Positions 32,333-40,540 of a stretch of 64,000 bases of DNA are shown here, one piece after another. The DNA is from Clostridiales bacterium. GTDB lineage: Bacteria > Bacillota > Clostridia > Oscillospirales > Oscillospiraceae. Location of the stretch: assembly GCA_004555655.1 (NCBI GenBank), contig SFHJ01000009.1, positions 1-64,000 of the forward strand. The letters run 5' to 3'. Each line of letters starts with the position of its first letter. The first letter of the stretch is position 1. Position numbers and translations under genes: made by a program. The notes under the pieces are model-generated. The model saw only the letters and a list, made by a program, of their open reading frames with translations, made no database searches and was not told the origin of the DNA.

Positions 32333-33213
32333 GGCGTTTCCTCCGGTAGAATGACGGATTGTCCGGACTGCAGCGTCAGGGGCCGGCCGGTCATGGGGTG
32401 CACGAAGGCGAGCCGCACGGCGCACAGCTGTTGGGAAACCAGCCCGGCGGCATCGGAATACGCCTTTGATGCGCCCGAGCAGTATTGCGGGTCGCCCAGA
32501 ATGGGAAAGCCCGAGACAAGGCAGTGCAGCCGCAGCTGGTGCGTCCTGCCCGTGACGGGGTGCAGCTGCAGAAGCGCGCTCTGTGCGTAGCGCCGCAGGA
32601 CGCGGTACTCAGTTCTGGCGTACTGTCCGCGCACATCCACCACGCGCAGAAGGCTCCCGCCGCCGGTCTTATACACCGGCAGCTCAATGACGCCCGCGTC
32701 CGCCTCCGGCGCGCCGAACACCGCCGCGTGGTATGTCTTTTCGATCTCGCCCGCACGCAGCATCTGGCACAGCTTTGCATGCACGTGCGCCGATTTTGCC
32801 GCCAGCACGACGCCGAACGTGTCGCGGTCGAGCCGCGTGGCGGGATGCACGCCGCAGCGCTGGCCGGTCGCTGTAAAATGGTATAAAAGCGCGTTTGCAA
32901 GCGTGCCGCTGTTGCGCTGCGGCGACGGGTGCACGAGCTGCCCGGGCGGCTTGTCCAGCGCGATGAGCCATTCGTCCTCGTAGAGAATGGAAAGCGGCAG
33001 CGGCTCGGGCGCAAAGCCCTCCACCTGCTCGTCGAGCAGAACGCTCACCGTGTCGCCCGGCACGACAAGCCGGTCGGTATGGGCGGGTTCGCCGTTGACA
33101 AAGAGCGCGTTTTGCCATTTGAGCCGTTTGACGAGCCCCGACGAGAGCGAAAGCTCCCGCCGCAGAATGCCGAGCAGTCTGCATTCGCGCTGCGCCACGC
33201 AAGAAAGCTCCAT
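32329..33213 (-). CDS. RluA-family pseudouridine synthase
   Basis: Isomerises uridine in rRNA or tRNA. N-terminal S4-like RNA-binding segment (LSSGLVKRLKWQNALFVNGE), then the catalytic motif HPATRLDRDTFGVVLAAK whose Asp is the nucleophile, and the conserved PVTGRTHQLRLHC. 294 aa. The target base cannot be assigned. It overlaps the kinase gene downstream. Confidence 0.92.
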   Translation of the reverse strand: MELSCVAQRECRLLGILRRELSLSSGLVKRLKWQNALFVNGEPAHTDRLVVPGDTVSVLLDEQVEGFAPEPLPLSILYEDEWLIALDKPPGQLVHPSPQRNSGTLANALLYHFTATGQRCGVHPATRLDRDTFGVVLAAKSAHVHAKLCQMLRAGEIEKTYHAAVFGAPEADAGVIELPVYKTGGGSLLRVVDVRGQYARTEYRVLRRYAQSALLQLHPVTGRTHQLRLHCLVSGFPILGDPQYCSGASKAYSDAAGLVSQQLCAVRLAFVHPMTGRPLTLQSGQSVILPEETP

Positions 33214-33265
33214 CTTCCCGCCCCCTTTTTGTCCATTCTACCGCAAACGGGCGAAAAAAGCAACG

Positions 33266-34318
33266 TCAGGCCTGCGTGTCCGGCACAAGCAGCTGCTTGA
33301 GGAAAATTGCCGCGAGCGGAAACAGCAGCATCCCGGCGATCCCGGCGCAGCGGAAGCCGACATACAGCGCCATCAGTGTCAGCAGCGGGTCGAGGCCGAT
33401 GTGCCGGCCCACCATGCGCGGCTCGAGTGCCTGACGCGTCAGTGACGCGCAGCCATATAAGATGAGCAGCCCCACGCCGCAGCGCATGTTGCCGCGCAGG
33501 AACATGAGAACGCTCCATGGGATGAGCACCGTACCTGTGCCGAACACCGGCAGTGCGTCGACAAATGCCAGCACCAGCCCGAACAGCAGCGGATACTGCA
33601 TGCGCAGAATCAAAAATCCGGCGGTCAGGATCAGAAATGTGACGCCCATCAGCTTGCATTGCGCGCGCACATAGCCGCCCAGTGTGGCCCGCAGGCGCGC
33701 GCAGAGGGCCGAGAGCTTCTTCTGCCAGCGCTCCGGCGCGCGCGTTCTGACAAGCTCGCGCAGCTTCGGCAGCTCGGCGGCCGACATGAAGCTGGCCACC
33801 ACGGTGGTGATGAGAAACAAGACGATGTCCGGCAGCTTTCCCAGCACGCCGGACGCAAGGCGGAACAGCCAGTCGTAGATGCGGCTTCCGATGCGCGCGC
33901 CGTTTGCAAAAAAGCTCTCCACGCCCTCACGCGCGGCCGCTCCCACGCCGTCGGGGAGCCTGTCTGCCAGCGCGTAGAGCTTCTCCTGCAGGCGGCCGAA
34001 CGGCCCGGCGAGCGAGGAGGCAAGCTCCGGCAGCTCCTTTAAAAATCGCGTGGCCTCGTCGCAGACGATGCGGCACAGAAAATACGCCGCCGCGATGAGC
34101 AGCGCATAGAATACCAGCACGAACAAGAACGCGCCCAGTGCCCGCGGCAGCCTTGTGCGTGAAAGAAACAGCCGCAGCGGCTTTTCGACCAGCGCCGCGA
34201 TGGCAAGACCGATGACGAACGGCAGCAGTACCGGCAGCGCGAACACGGCCAGTAGCCACACGCCCACGGCGCAGGCGAGTGCGATGAGCGCCGTGCGGAG
34301 ATAATTTCTGGCCTGCAT
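33266..34318 (-). CDS. AI-2E/YtvI-family membrane permease
   Basis: 350 aa with about eight hydrophobic segments, in the family order: two helices at the N-terminus, a pair around residues 50-85, a long soluble stretch (residues 85-180, amphipathic) and four near the C-terminus. FVDALPVFGTGTVLIPW and LEPRMVGRHIGLDPLLTL are family signatures. It is closest to sporulation protein YtvI, function unknown. ATG 34318 is chosen for AAGGAGG seven bases upstream; the in-frame ATG at 34363 lies before that site. Confidence 0.87.
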   Translation of the reverse strand: MQARNYLRTALIALACAVGVWLLAVFALPVLLPFVIGLAIAALVEKPLRLFLSRTRLPRALGAFLFVLVFYALLIAAAYFLCRIVCDEATRFLKELPELASSLAGPFGRLQEKLYALADRLPDGVGAAAREGVESFFANGARIGSRIYDWLFRLASGVLGKLPDIVLFLITTVVASFMSAAELPKLRELVRTRAPERWQKKLSALCARLRATLGGYVRAQCKLMGVTFLILTAGFLILRMQYPLLFGLVLAFVDALPVFGTGTVLIPWSVLMFLRGNMRCGVGLLILYGCASLTRQALEPRMVGRHIGLDPLLTLMALYVGFRCAGIAGMLLFPLAAIFLKQLLVPDTQA

Positions 34319-34347
34319 TCCGGGCCTCCTTTTCAAAAAGAATTTGC

Positions 34348-34376
34348 TTGCTTTTTGCTGCATCGTGATGTATATT
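34348..34376 (+). promoter_or_regulatory. Promoter of the ACT-ADH-hom-lysC operon
   Basis: TTGCTT (34348-34353), 17 bases, TATATT (34371-34376). Confidence 0.6.
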
Positions 34377-34432
34377 GAACACAGCTTGTGGACATTTGCA
34401 GTTTTATTAGAGACATAACAGAGGTGACAGCA

Positions 34433-34873
34433 TTGGAAAAAACACCGAAATATTATATCGTCGAGGCGGCGGCGCTGCCCGAGATCTTCCGCAAGGTGGC
34501 CGAGGCCAAGCGCATGCTCGAGACCGGAGAGACCGACAAGGTCAATGTGGCGACGCGCGCGGTGGGCATCAGCCGCAGCGCGTTTTATAAGTACCGCGAC
34601 ACCGTCCAGCCGCTGCAGAATATGATGGCCGGCCGCATCATCACCTACCAGCTGGTGCTCAAGGACAAGGCGGGCGTTCTGTCGGCGATATTAACCATTT
34701 TTGCCAATTCCGGGGCAAATATACTGACCATCAACCAGAGCATCCCGGCAGGCGGGCGTGCGATGGTCACCATCTCCGCCGAGACGGGCAATCTCAGCTG
34801 CCCCATCGAAGAACTCACCAATCACATCTGCGCAACCAGAGGCGTGGTCAAGGCAGAACTGGTCGCGGGTTAG
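34433..34873 (+). CDS. ACT-domain protein (UPF0735/PheB family)
   Basis: 146 aa. The N-terminal half is a small helix-turn-helix-like part (LPEIFRKVAEAKRML, ISRSAFYKYRDTV); the second half is an ACT domain (LKDKAGVLSAILTIFANSGANILTINQ), the fold that binds amino acids. The start is TTG at 34433 with GAGGTG six bases upstream; an in-frame GTG at 34388 is too near the promoter. It heads an operon with hom and lysC, so it may sense threonine or a related amino acid for it (inference). Confidence 0.87.
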   Translation: MEKTPKYYIVEAAALPEIFRKVAEAKRMLETGETDKVNVATRAVGISRSAFYKYRDTVQPLQNMMAGRIITYQLVLKDKAGVLSAILTIFANSGANILTINQSIPAGGRAMVTISAETGNLSCPIEELTNHICATRGVVKAELVAG

Positions 34874-34882
34874 GAGGAGGAC

Positions 34883-36076
34883 ATGCATTCGTTCCAGTAT
34901 TATATCTCCACCGAAGTTGTCTTCGGTACGGATTGCCTTGAAAAGCTGCCCGCGCTCGTGAAAAAGCACGGCGGCAGCCGCGTGCTCATCGTCTACGGCG
35001 GCGGCAGCGCCGTGAGAAGCGGCCTGATCGGCCGCGTCGAGGCGCTATTGACGGACGCGGGCATCGCGTTCGACACGCTTGCGGGCGTACAGCCCAACCC
35101 GCGCGTGGCATTGGCACGCGAGGGCGTGAAGAAGGCCGTGGCGCTTGGCGCGGACCTCATTCTGGCCGTGGGCGGCGGCAGCGTCATCGACACGGCCAAG
35201 GCCGTGGCGCACGGCGCGGCGAACCCGGAAACGGACATCTGGGAATTCTGGAAAAAGCGGCAGACCGTCACGAAGACCACGCCTGTGGGCGTGGTGCTGA
35301 CCATTCCGGCGGCCGGCAGCGAGATGAGCGATTCGGCGGTGCTCACAAATGCCGGGGAGGATGAAAAGCGCGGACTCAATACCGACCTCAACCGCCCGGC
35401 CTTTGCCGTGATGGACCCGTCGCTGGCGTCGACGCTGCCGAAGCGGCAGGTGGCCTGCGGCGTGACGGATATTATGATGCACACGCTTGACCGCTATTTT
35501 AACCCCGTGACCGACAACGCCATCACCGACGCGCTGGCCGAGGCGCTGCTGCGGGTGGTGGTGCGCTACGGAAAACCCGTGTGTGAAAACCCCGGCGATC
35601 TTACGGCGATGAGCGAGATCATGTGGTGCGGCAGCCTGTCGCACAACGGCCTGACCGGCCTCGGCGGCAACAAGGACTTTGCCCCGCACCAGCTCGGCCA
35701 CGCACTGAGCGAGAAATTTGACGTCTATCACGGCGAGAGCCTATCCAGCGTCTGGCCCGCGTGGGCGCGCTATGTGTGCCCCGTGAACCCTGCGCGCTTT
35801 GCGCAGTACGCCAGAAATGTCTGGGGTGTAGAGGAGCCGGACGACGTTCTGGCGGCGGAACAGGGCATCGCGGCCACGGAAGGCTATTTCCGTTCGCTCG
35901 GCATGCCGGTGCGCTTCGGCCAGCTTTCCGGCGTGGGCGTACAGGACGAGGCGGGCATTGAGGATCTGGCGCTGCGCTGCAGCTACCGGAAGACGCGCAC
36001 CGTCGGCACGTTCCGCACGCTGGGCTATGACGACATGCTGCAGATCTATCGCGCGGCGAATGAAAAAGGAGATTGA
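34883..36076 (+). CDS. Iron-containing alcohol dehydrogenase (BDH/YqhD type)
   Basis: NAD(P)H-dependent enzyme reducing an aldehyde to an alcohol. 397 aa. Nucleotide site GGGSVIDTAKAVAHGA; metal ligands Asp and His in GVTDIMMHTLDRYF, and the later His in DFAPHQLGHALSEKFDVYHGE. Group III ADH of the butanol dehydrogenase branch. It lies nine bases after the ACT gene and three before hom. An aldehyde reductase within an aspartate-pathway operon is unusual, see findings. Confidence 0.92.
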   Translation: MHSFQYYISTEVVFGTDCLEKLPALVKKHGGSRVLIVYGGGSAVRSGLIGRVEALLTDAGIAFDTLAGVQPNPRVALAREGVKKAVALGADLILAVGGGSVIDTAKAVAHGAANPETDIWEFWKKRQTVTKTTPVGVVLTIPAAGSEMSDSAVLTNAGEDEKRGLNTDLNRPAFAVMDPSLASTLPKRQVACGVTDIMMHTLDRYFNPVTDNAITDALAEALLRVVVRYGKPVCENPGDLTAMSEIMWCGSLSHNGLTGLGGNKDFAPHQLGHALSEKFDVYHGESLSSVWPAWARYVCPVNPARFAQYARNVWGVEEPDDVLAAEQGIAATEGYFRSLGMPVRFGQLSGVGVQDEAGIEDLALRCSYRKTRTVGTFRTLGYDDMLQIYRAANEKGD

Positions 36077-36079
36077 GTT

Positions 36080-37270
36080 ATGAAGAAAATTGCAATCGTT
36101 GGCTTCGGCGTCGTCGGCGGCGGCGTGGCGGAAATTTTGCAGCGCAACGCGAAGATCATCGAAAAAAACGCGGGCGAGGCCATTGAGCTGGGCTATATCG
36201 TCGATCTGCGCGACATGCCGGACAGTCCCTTTGCCGGCAAAATGGTAAAGGATTTCGCTGTGGTGGAGAATGACCCCACCATCAGCATCGTCGTCGAGGC
36301 CATCGGCGGCTGCGGCGCTGCGCTGCAGTTTGTGCGCCGGGCGCTCACGGCGGGAAAGAGCGTCGTCACGTCCAACAAGCAGCTCGTGGCCGAGCACGGT
36401 CTGGAGCTGTTCCGGCTTGCAAAAGAGCACGGCGTCAACTTCCTCTTTGAGGCTTCCGTCGGCGGCGGCATCCCGGTGCTCAACCCCATGACGAGATGTC
36501 TGGGTGCGAACGAGCTGTACGAGGTCTCGGGTATTTTAAACGGCACGACCAACTTCATTCTCAGTCAGATGCTGGAAAAGGGCGAGAGCTTTGACGGCGC
36601 GCTCAGGACTGCGCAGAAGCTCGGCTACGCCGAGGCCAATCCCGCAGCTGACGTCGAGGGTACGGATGCCGCCAGAAAGAGCTGCATCCTCGCGGGCCTT
36701 GCCTTTGGCGAGAACGTGTCGCCGTCGGAAATTCATGTCGAGGGCATCACCGGCGTTACGTCCGCCGACGCGGCCTTTGCCGAGGCCGGCGGCATGAAGA
36801 TCAAGCTCCTTGGCCGCGCGCTGGTGCGGGACGGGAAAAAATTCGTCTTTGTCTCGCCGCACTTCATGAAGCTCGAGCAGCCGCTGGCCTGCGTGGGTGA
36901 CGTCTTCAACGCCATTCTGGTGCGCGGCAGCGATGTGGGCGAGACGATGTTCTACGGCCCCGGCGCCGGCCGCTATCCCACGGCGAGCGCCGTGCTGGGC
37001 GACGTGATCGATATTGTACGCAATCCCGGCCGCGCGCAGCCCACGGGCTGGGAGGCCGCGGCGAGCGCGCCCGCGCCCTTTGACGAGTTTGCGGCAAGAT
37101 ATTATATTCGCACCCGCGCGGAAAAAACGCTCGCGGGGCAAAAGCTTGGCAAAATCACATGGCTGCCCGGCCAGCAGGGATATTCCGGCGGTGTGACCGG
37201 GCCCTGCACGCGCGCGCAGCTGGAAGGAAGCGGCGTGGCGCTGGATGCGTGCTGGCCGGTGTTCGAGTAA
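36080..37270 (+). CDS. hom: Homoserine dehydrogenase
   Basis: Reduces aspartate semialdehyde to homoserine for threonine and methionine. N-terminal Rossmann KIAIVGFGVVGGGVAEIL, then TSNKQLVAEHG, FEASVGGGIPVLN, GILNGTTNFILSQM and LGYAEANPAADVEGTDAARK. At 396 aa it is short, and the final 80 residues after GDVIDIVRN do not show an intact ACT domain; only ARYYIRTRAEKTLAG recalls its start. The separate ACT protein two genes upstream may take over regulation (inference). Confidence 0.95.
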   Translation: MKKIAIVGFGVVGGGVAEILQRNAKIIEKNAGEAIELGYIVDLRDMPDSPFAGKMVKDFAVVENDPTISIVVEAIGGCGAALQFVRRALTAGKSVVTSNKQLVAEHGLELFRLAKEHGVNFLFEASVGGGIPVLNPMTRCLGANELYEVSGILNGTTNFILSQMLEKGESFDGALRTAQKLGYAEANPAADVEGTDAARKSCILAGLAFGENVSPSEIHVEGITGVTSADAAFAEAGGMKIKLLGRALVRDGKKFVFVSPHFMKLEQPLACVGDVFNAILVRGSDVGETMFYGPGAGRYPTASAVLGDVIDIVRNPGRAQPTGWEAAASAPAPFDEFAARYYIRTRAEKTLAGQKLGKITWLPGQQGYSGGVTGPCTRAQLEGSGVALDACWPVFE

Positions 37271-37286
37271 ACGGAGGCACGGAAAG

Positions 37287-38495
37287 ATGGCACGCATTGT
37301 ACAGAAATTCGGCGGCAGCTCGGTGGCGGATGCCGAACGCATCTTCCACGTCGCAAAGATCATCACGAACACCTACCAGAAAGGCAACGACGTGTGCGTC
37401 GTGCTCTCGGCGCAGGGCGATACGACCGACGATCTCATCGCCAAGGCGGCGGAGATCAACCCCCACGCGTCGCGGCGCGAGATGGATATGCTGCTCAGCT
37501 GCGGCGAGCAGATGTCGGTGGCGCTCATGGCCATGGCGATTGAAAAGCTGGGCTTTCCGGTCGTCTCGCTGTGCGGCTGGCAGATCGGCATGCAGACCGA
37601 CTCCAACCACTCTGCCGCGCGCATCAGGCGCGTCGACGGCGAACGCGTGCGCGAGGAGCTGGATAAAAAGCGCATCGTGCTCGTAGCGGGCTTTCAGGGT
37701 GTAAACCGCAGCGGCGATGTGACGACGCTTGGCCGCGGCGGCTCCGATACCACTGCCGTGGCAATGGCCGTGGCGCTGCAGGCCGACCTCTGCCAGATCT
37801 ACACCGACGTCGACGGCGTGTATACCTGTGACCCGCGGCTGGTGCCCGATGCGCGCAAGCTCGACGAGATCACCTATTCCGAGATGCTGGAGCTGGCGTC
37901 GCTTGGCGCGCAGGTGCTGCACAACCGCTCGGTCGAGCTGGCCAAGAGCTATAACGTCCCGCTGGAGGTACTCTCCAGCTTCACCGGCAACCCCGGTACG
38001 ATTGTCAAGGAGGTCGTGAACAAAGTGGAAAAAACGTATATTACCGGCGTGGCGCAGGATAAGAAGATCGCGCGCGTCGCGCTGACCGGCATCGCCGACG
38101 AGCCGGGCATGGCCTACCGCGTGTTCGGCCTTCTGGCGAAGAACAAGATCAACGTCGATATGATCCTGCAGTCCTATGGCCGCGGCGAGAGCAAGGACAT
38201 CGTCTTCACGCTGGCCGAGAAGGACGTGCCGGCGTGCACGAAGCTGCTGGAGGAGAACTGCCAGTCGCTGGGGTATGAAAACCTCGACGTCAGCACGGAC
38301 GTGTCCAAGGTGTCCATCGTGGGCGCGGGCATGCTCGGAAACGCCGGCGTGGCGGCCAAGATGTTTGAGGCGCTCTATCAGGCGCGCATCAACATCCGCA
38401 TGATCTCGACCAGCGAGATCAAGATCTCCGTACTCATCGATAAGGACGAGTCCGAGCGCGCCGTCAGGGCCATCCACAGCAGGTTCTTCCAGTAA
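37287..38495 (+). CDS. lysC: Aspartate kinase
   Basis: Phosphorylates aspartate, the first step to lysine, threonine and methionine. N-terminal RIVQKFGGSSVADAERI is diagnostic; GRGGSDTTAVAMAVAL and YTDVDGVYTCDPR follow. Two ACT domains at about residues 265-400 (ALTGIADEPGMAYRVFGLLA and SIVGAGMLGNAGVAAKMFEA) allow feedback control. 402 aa. ATG 37287 follows an ACGGAGG site. Last gene of the operon, before a terminator. Confidence 0.96.
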   Translation: MARIVQKFGGSSVADAERIFHVAKIITNTYQKGNDVCVVLSAQGDTTDDLIAKAAEINPHASRREMDMLLSCGEQMSVALMAMAIEKLGFPVVSLCGWQIGMQTDSNHSAARIRRVDGERVREELDKKRIVLVAGFQGVNRSGDVTTLGRGGSDTTAVAMAVALQADLCQIYTDVDGVYTCDPRLVPDARKLDEITYSEMLELASLGAQVLHNRSVELAKSYNVPLEVLSSFTGNPGTIVKEVVNKVEKTYITGVAQDKKIARVALTGIADEPGMAYRVFGLLAKNKINVDMILQSYGRGESKDIVFTLAEKDVPACTKLLEENCQSLGYENLDVSTDVSKVSIVGAGMLGNAGVAAKMFEALYQARINIRMISTSEIKISVLIDKDESERAVRAIHSRFFQ

Positions 38496-38501
38496 AGCGG
38501 A

Positions 38502-38550
38502 AAAAAGCCCGCAGCGCTGCGCGCGTGCGCGAATCGCTGCGGGGCTTTTT
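38502..38550 (+). terminator. Terminator of the lysC operon
   Basis: AAAAAGCCCGCAGCG (38502-38516) pairs with CGCTGCGGGGCTTTTT (38535-38550) with one extra base; T run at the end. Confidence 0.88.
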
Positions 38551-38597
38551 GCATATCACGGATATCTCCCATCATATGATACGACGGGAGGGGTTTT

Positions 38598-39080
38598 ATG
38601 AAAAAGCGGTTTGCGCTGGCATTTGCGCTCACGGCGCTCATCGGTACGGGGCTGCACTTTGCGTACAGCCTGTGCCCTGTGGCGTTCGTGGGCCTGTTTG
38701 CGCCGGTGAACGAAAGCGTGTGGGAGCACCTGAAGCTGCTCTACTGGCCGTTTCTCATGGCAGGGTTCGTCCTCTGCTTCCGCGCCGCCGACGCACCGCG
38801 CGCGTGGAGCGGGTTTCTGCTGGCGCAGCTGGTGATGCCGGCTGCGCTGCTCGGTACATACTATACGCTGCGCGCGGGCTTCGGCGTTCATGCCCTATGG
38901 CTCGACATCGCGCTGTATTATTTCGTTCTGGCGCTGGGCTTCTGGCTTGCGTACCGGCTGCACAGAAGTGGGAAGCTGGCGTTTCTCGCGGGCGTGCTGG
39001 TGATTCTGGTGGGGCTCTACGGCGCGGCGCTGGTGCTGTTCACGATGGCGCCGCCGGAGCTTCCCATATTTGCGCCGTAG
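38598..39080 (+). CDS. DUF6512-like membrane protein
   Basis: 160 aa with five hydrophobic segments. The segment CPVAFVGLFAPVNESVWEH is the pattern I associate with DUF6512, function unknown. ATG 38598 has a GGGAGG site. Single gene between the lysC terminator and the infC promoter. Confidence 0.78.
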   Translation: MKKRFALAFALTALIGTGLHFAYSLCPVAFVGLFAPVNESVWEHLKLLYWPFLMAGFVLCFRAADAPRAWSGFLLAQLVMPAALLGTYYTLRAGFGVHALWLDIALYYFVLALGFWLAYRLHRSGKLAFLAGVLVILVGLYGAALVLFTMAPPELPIFAP

Positions 39081-39113
39081 GACGGAACTTTGCAGAAATG
39101 TTCAAAAAAGATG

Positions 39114-39141
39114 TTGACAAACAGCGATTTCATGCTATAAT
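39114..39141 (+). promoter_or_regulatory. infC operon promoter
   Basis: TTGACA (39114-39119), 16 bases, TATAAT (39136-39141): consensus boxes. Confidence 0.85.
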
Positions 39142-39147
39142 AACCGG

Positions 39148-39289
39148 AGAAAACAAAGAAGGAGCGGCGGCACCGCACCTCACCTCCAGCATGCGCGACG
39201 AGGTTCATACTTCACTTCCCTCTGGGAGTTTGCGTGATCGTATGTGCGGGTGCTTAGCGGCATCCGCACTTTGCATTTGGAGGTGCTTT
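39148..39289 (+). promoter_or_regulatory. infC-rpmI-rplT leader, candidate L20 leader
   Basis: A 140-base untranslated leader between the promoter and infC. Near its end GTGCGGGTGC (39244-39253) pairs with GGCATCCGCAC (39259-39269). In Firmicutes this operon is autoregulated by L20 binding such a leader; position and length fit, but I matched no sequence consensus. Confidence 0.6.
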
Positions 39290-39292
39290 ATC

Positions 39293-39811
39293 ATCGGTAA
39301 ATTAGATCATCAGATCAACGAGGAGATCCGTGACAAGGAGCTTCGCGTGATCGGAGCCGAAGGCGACCAGCTTGGTATTATGTCCTGCGCCGACGCGTTG
39401 CGTCTGGCCGAGGAAAAGGAGCTCGATCTTGTCAAGATCGCACCGAATGCCGTTCCGCCCGTCTGCAAGATCATGGACTACGGCAAGTTCCGCTTTGAAC
39501 AGCTGAAAAAAGAAAAAGAAGCCAAGAAGAACCAGCATGTGGTCGAGGTCAAGGAGATCCGCATGTCTCCGAGCATCGACACCAACGACTTCAATACCAA
39601 GGTCAAGAATGCTCTGAAGTTCCTGAAAGATGGCAACCGAGTTAAAGTCACCGTTCGTTTCCGCGGCCGTGAAATGGCGCACACCTCCCTTGGCGCAGAG
39701 CTGCTTGCGCGGTTCGGTGCCGATTGCTCCGAGGTTGCCGTCGTGGCCAAGGACGCCAAGCTCGAAGGACGCAATATGTCCATGTTCCTCAGCCCCAAGA
39801 ATTCCAAATAA
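39293..39811 (+). CDS. infC: Translation initiation factor IF-3
   Basis: Binds the 30S subunit and checks start codons. The body is clear: HQINEEIRDKELRVIG, the N-domain with DLVKIAPNAVPPVCKIMDYG, the helical linker FEQLKKEKEAKKNQ and the C-domain MSPSIDTNDFNTKVKNALKF. No ATG, GTG or TTG lies at the right place: the codons after GGAGG (39279-39283) are ATC-ATC (39290, 39293), so a non-AUG start is used, as known for infC. ATC 39293 with nine-base spacing is preferred. 172 aa. Confidence 0.95.
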   Translation: MGKLDHQINEEIRDKELRVIGAEGDQLGIMSCADALRLAEEKELDLVKIAPNAVPPVCKIMDYGKFRFEQLKKEKEAKKNQHVVEVKEIRMSPSIDTNDFNTKVKNALKFLKDGNRVKVTVRFRGREMAHTSLGAELLARFGADCSEVAVVAKDAKLEGRNMSMFLSPKNSK

Positions 39812-39837
39812 AAGCAAAACACGGAAGGAGAACCACT

Positions 39838-40035
39838 ATGCCTAAGCTGAAGACCCATAGCGGCGCGAAGAAAAGATTCAACCTCACCAAGACCGGTAAG
39901 GTGAAGAGAGCGCACGCATTCAAGAGCCATATCCTCACGAAGAAGACCACCAAGCGTACGCGCAACCTGCGTAAGAACGGCTATGCCGACGTGACCGTGG
40001 AAGATACCGTTAAGAAGATGATTCCTTACAAATAA
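39838..40035 (+). CDS. rpmI: 50S ribosomal protein L35
   Basis: 65 aa, very basic, family start MPKLKTHSGAKKRF and end ADVTVEDTVKKMIPYK. ATG 39838 has GGAAGGAG upstream. Second gene of the infC operon. Confidence 0.97.
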   Translation: MPKLKTHSGAKKRFNLTKTGKVKRAHAFKSHILTKKTTKRTRNLRKNGYADVTVEDTVKKMIPYK

Positions 40036-40070
40036 TCGTAAGGATTGACGACACATAGGAGGATTAAAAA

Positions 40071-40424
40071 ATGGCAAGAGTTAAGGGCGCAATGATGACG
40101 CGCAAAAGAAGAAATAAGACCCTCAAGCTGGCAAAGTCCTACTGGGGTTCCAAGTCCCGTCACTTTAAGATGGCCAAGCAGGCCGTTGCGAAGTCCGGTG
40201 TATACGCTTACGTCGGCCGTAAGCTGAAGAAGAGAGATTTCCGCAGAGTGTGGATCACCCGTATCTCCGCTGCCGTGGCTCCCTTCGGCATCAACTATTC
40301 CCGCTTTATGTACGGTCTGAAGAAGGCCGGTATCGAGATGAACCGCAAGGCCCTGTCCGAGCTGGCGATCTCCGATCCCGCTGCGTTCGAAGTTCTCGTC
40401 GAGACCGCGAAGAAGGCGCTGTAA
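40071..40424 (+). CDS. rplT: 50S ribosomal protein L20
   Basis: 117 aa, basic, with the family start MARVKGAMMTRKRRN and AYVGRKLKKRDFRRVWI in the middle. Third gene of the operon and its probable autoregulator. A terminator follows. Confidence 0.97.
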   Translation: MARVKGAMMTRKRRNKTLKLAKSYWGSKSRHFKMAKQAVAKSGVYAYVGRKLKKRDFRRVWITRISAAVAPFGINYSRFMYGLKKAGIEMNRKALSELAISDPAAFEVLVETAKKAL

Positions 40425-40434
40425 GAGTTTTTTC

Positions 40435-40463
40435 AAGGCCGCTGTACTACAGCGGCCTTTTTT
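40435..40463 (+). terminator. Terminator of the infC operon
   Basis: AAGGCCGCTGT (40435-40445) pairs with ACAGCGGCCTT (40449-40459), loop ACT, then TTTT. Confidence 0.92.
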
Positions 40464-40495
40464 CTGCAAATTTTCGGAATAGGAGGTCACAGCGT

Positions 40496-40540
40496 ATGCA
40501 GATGCTGCTTGGAATCAGGAGGCTCCGGCATGAAAGTTAG
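40496..40540 (+). CDS. Possible 14-residue leader peptide
   Basis: MQMLLGIRRLRHES, preceded by AGGAGGT (40481-40487) at good spacing. It ends inside the start of the HAD phosphatase gene, overlapping it by 11 bases, and its own codons contain the phosphatase ribosome site AGGAGG. This is the layout of a translationally coupled upstream ORF. Too short to prove by eye. Confidence 0.45.
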   Translation: MQMLLGIRRLRHES

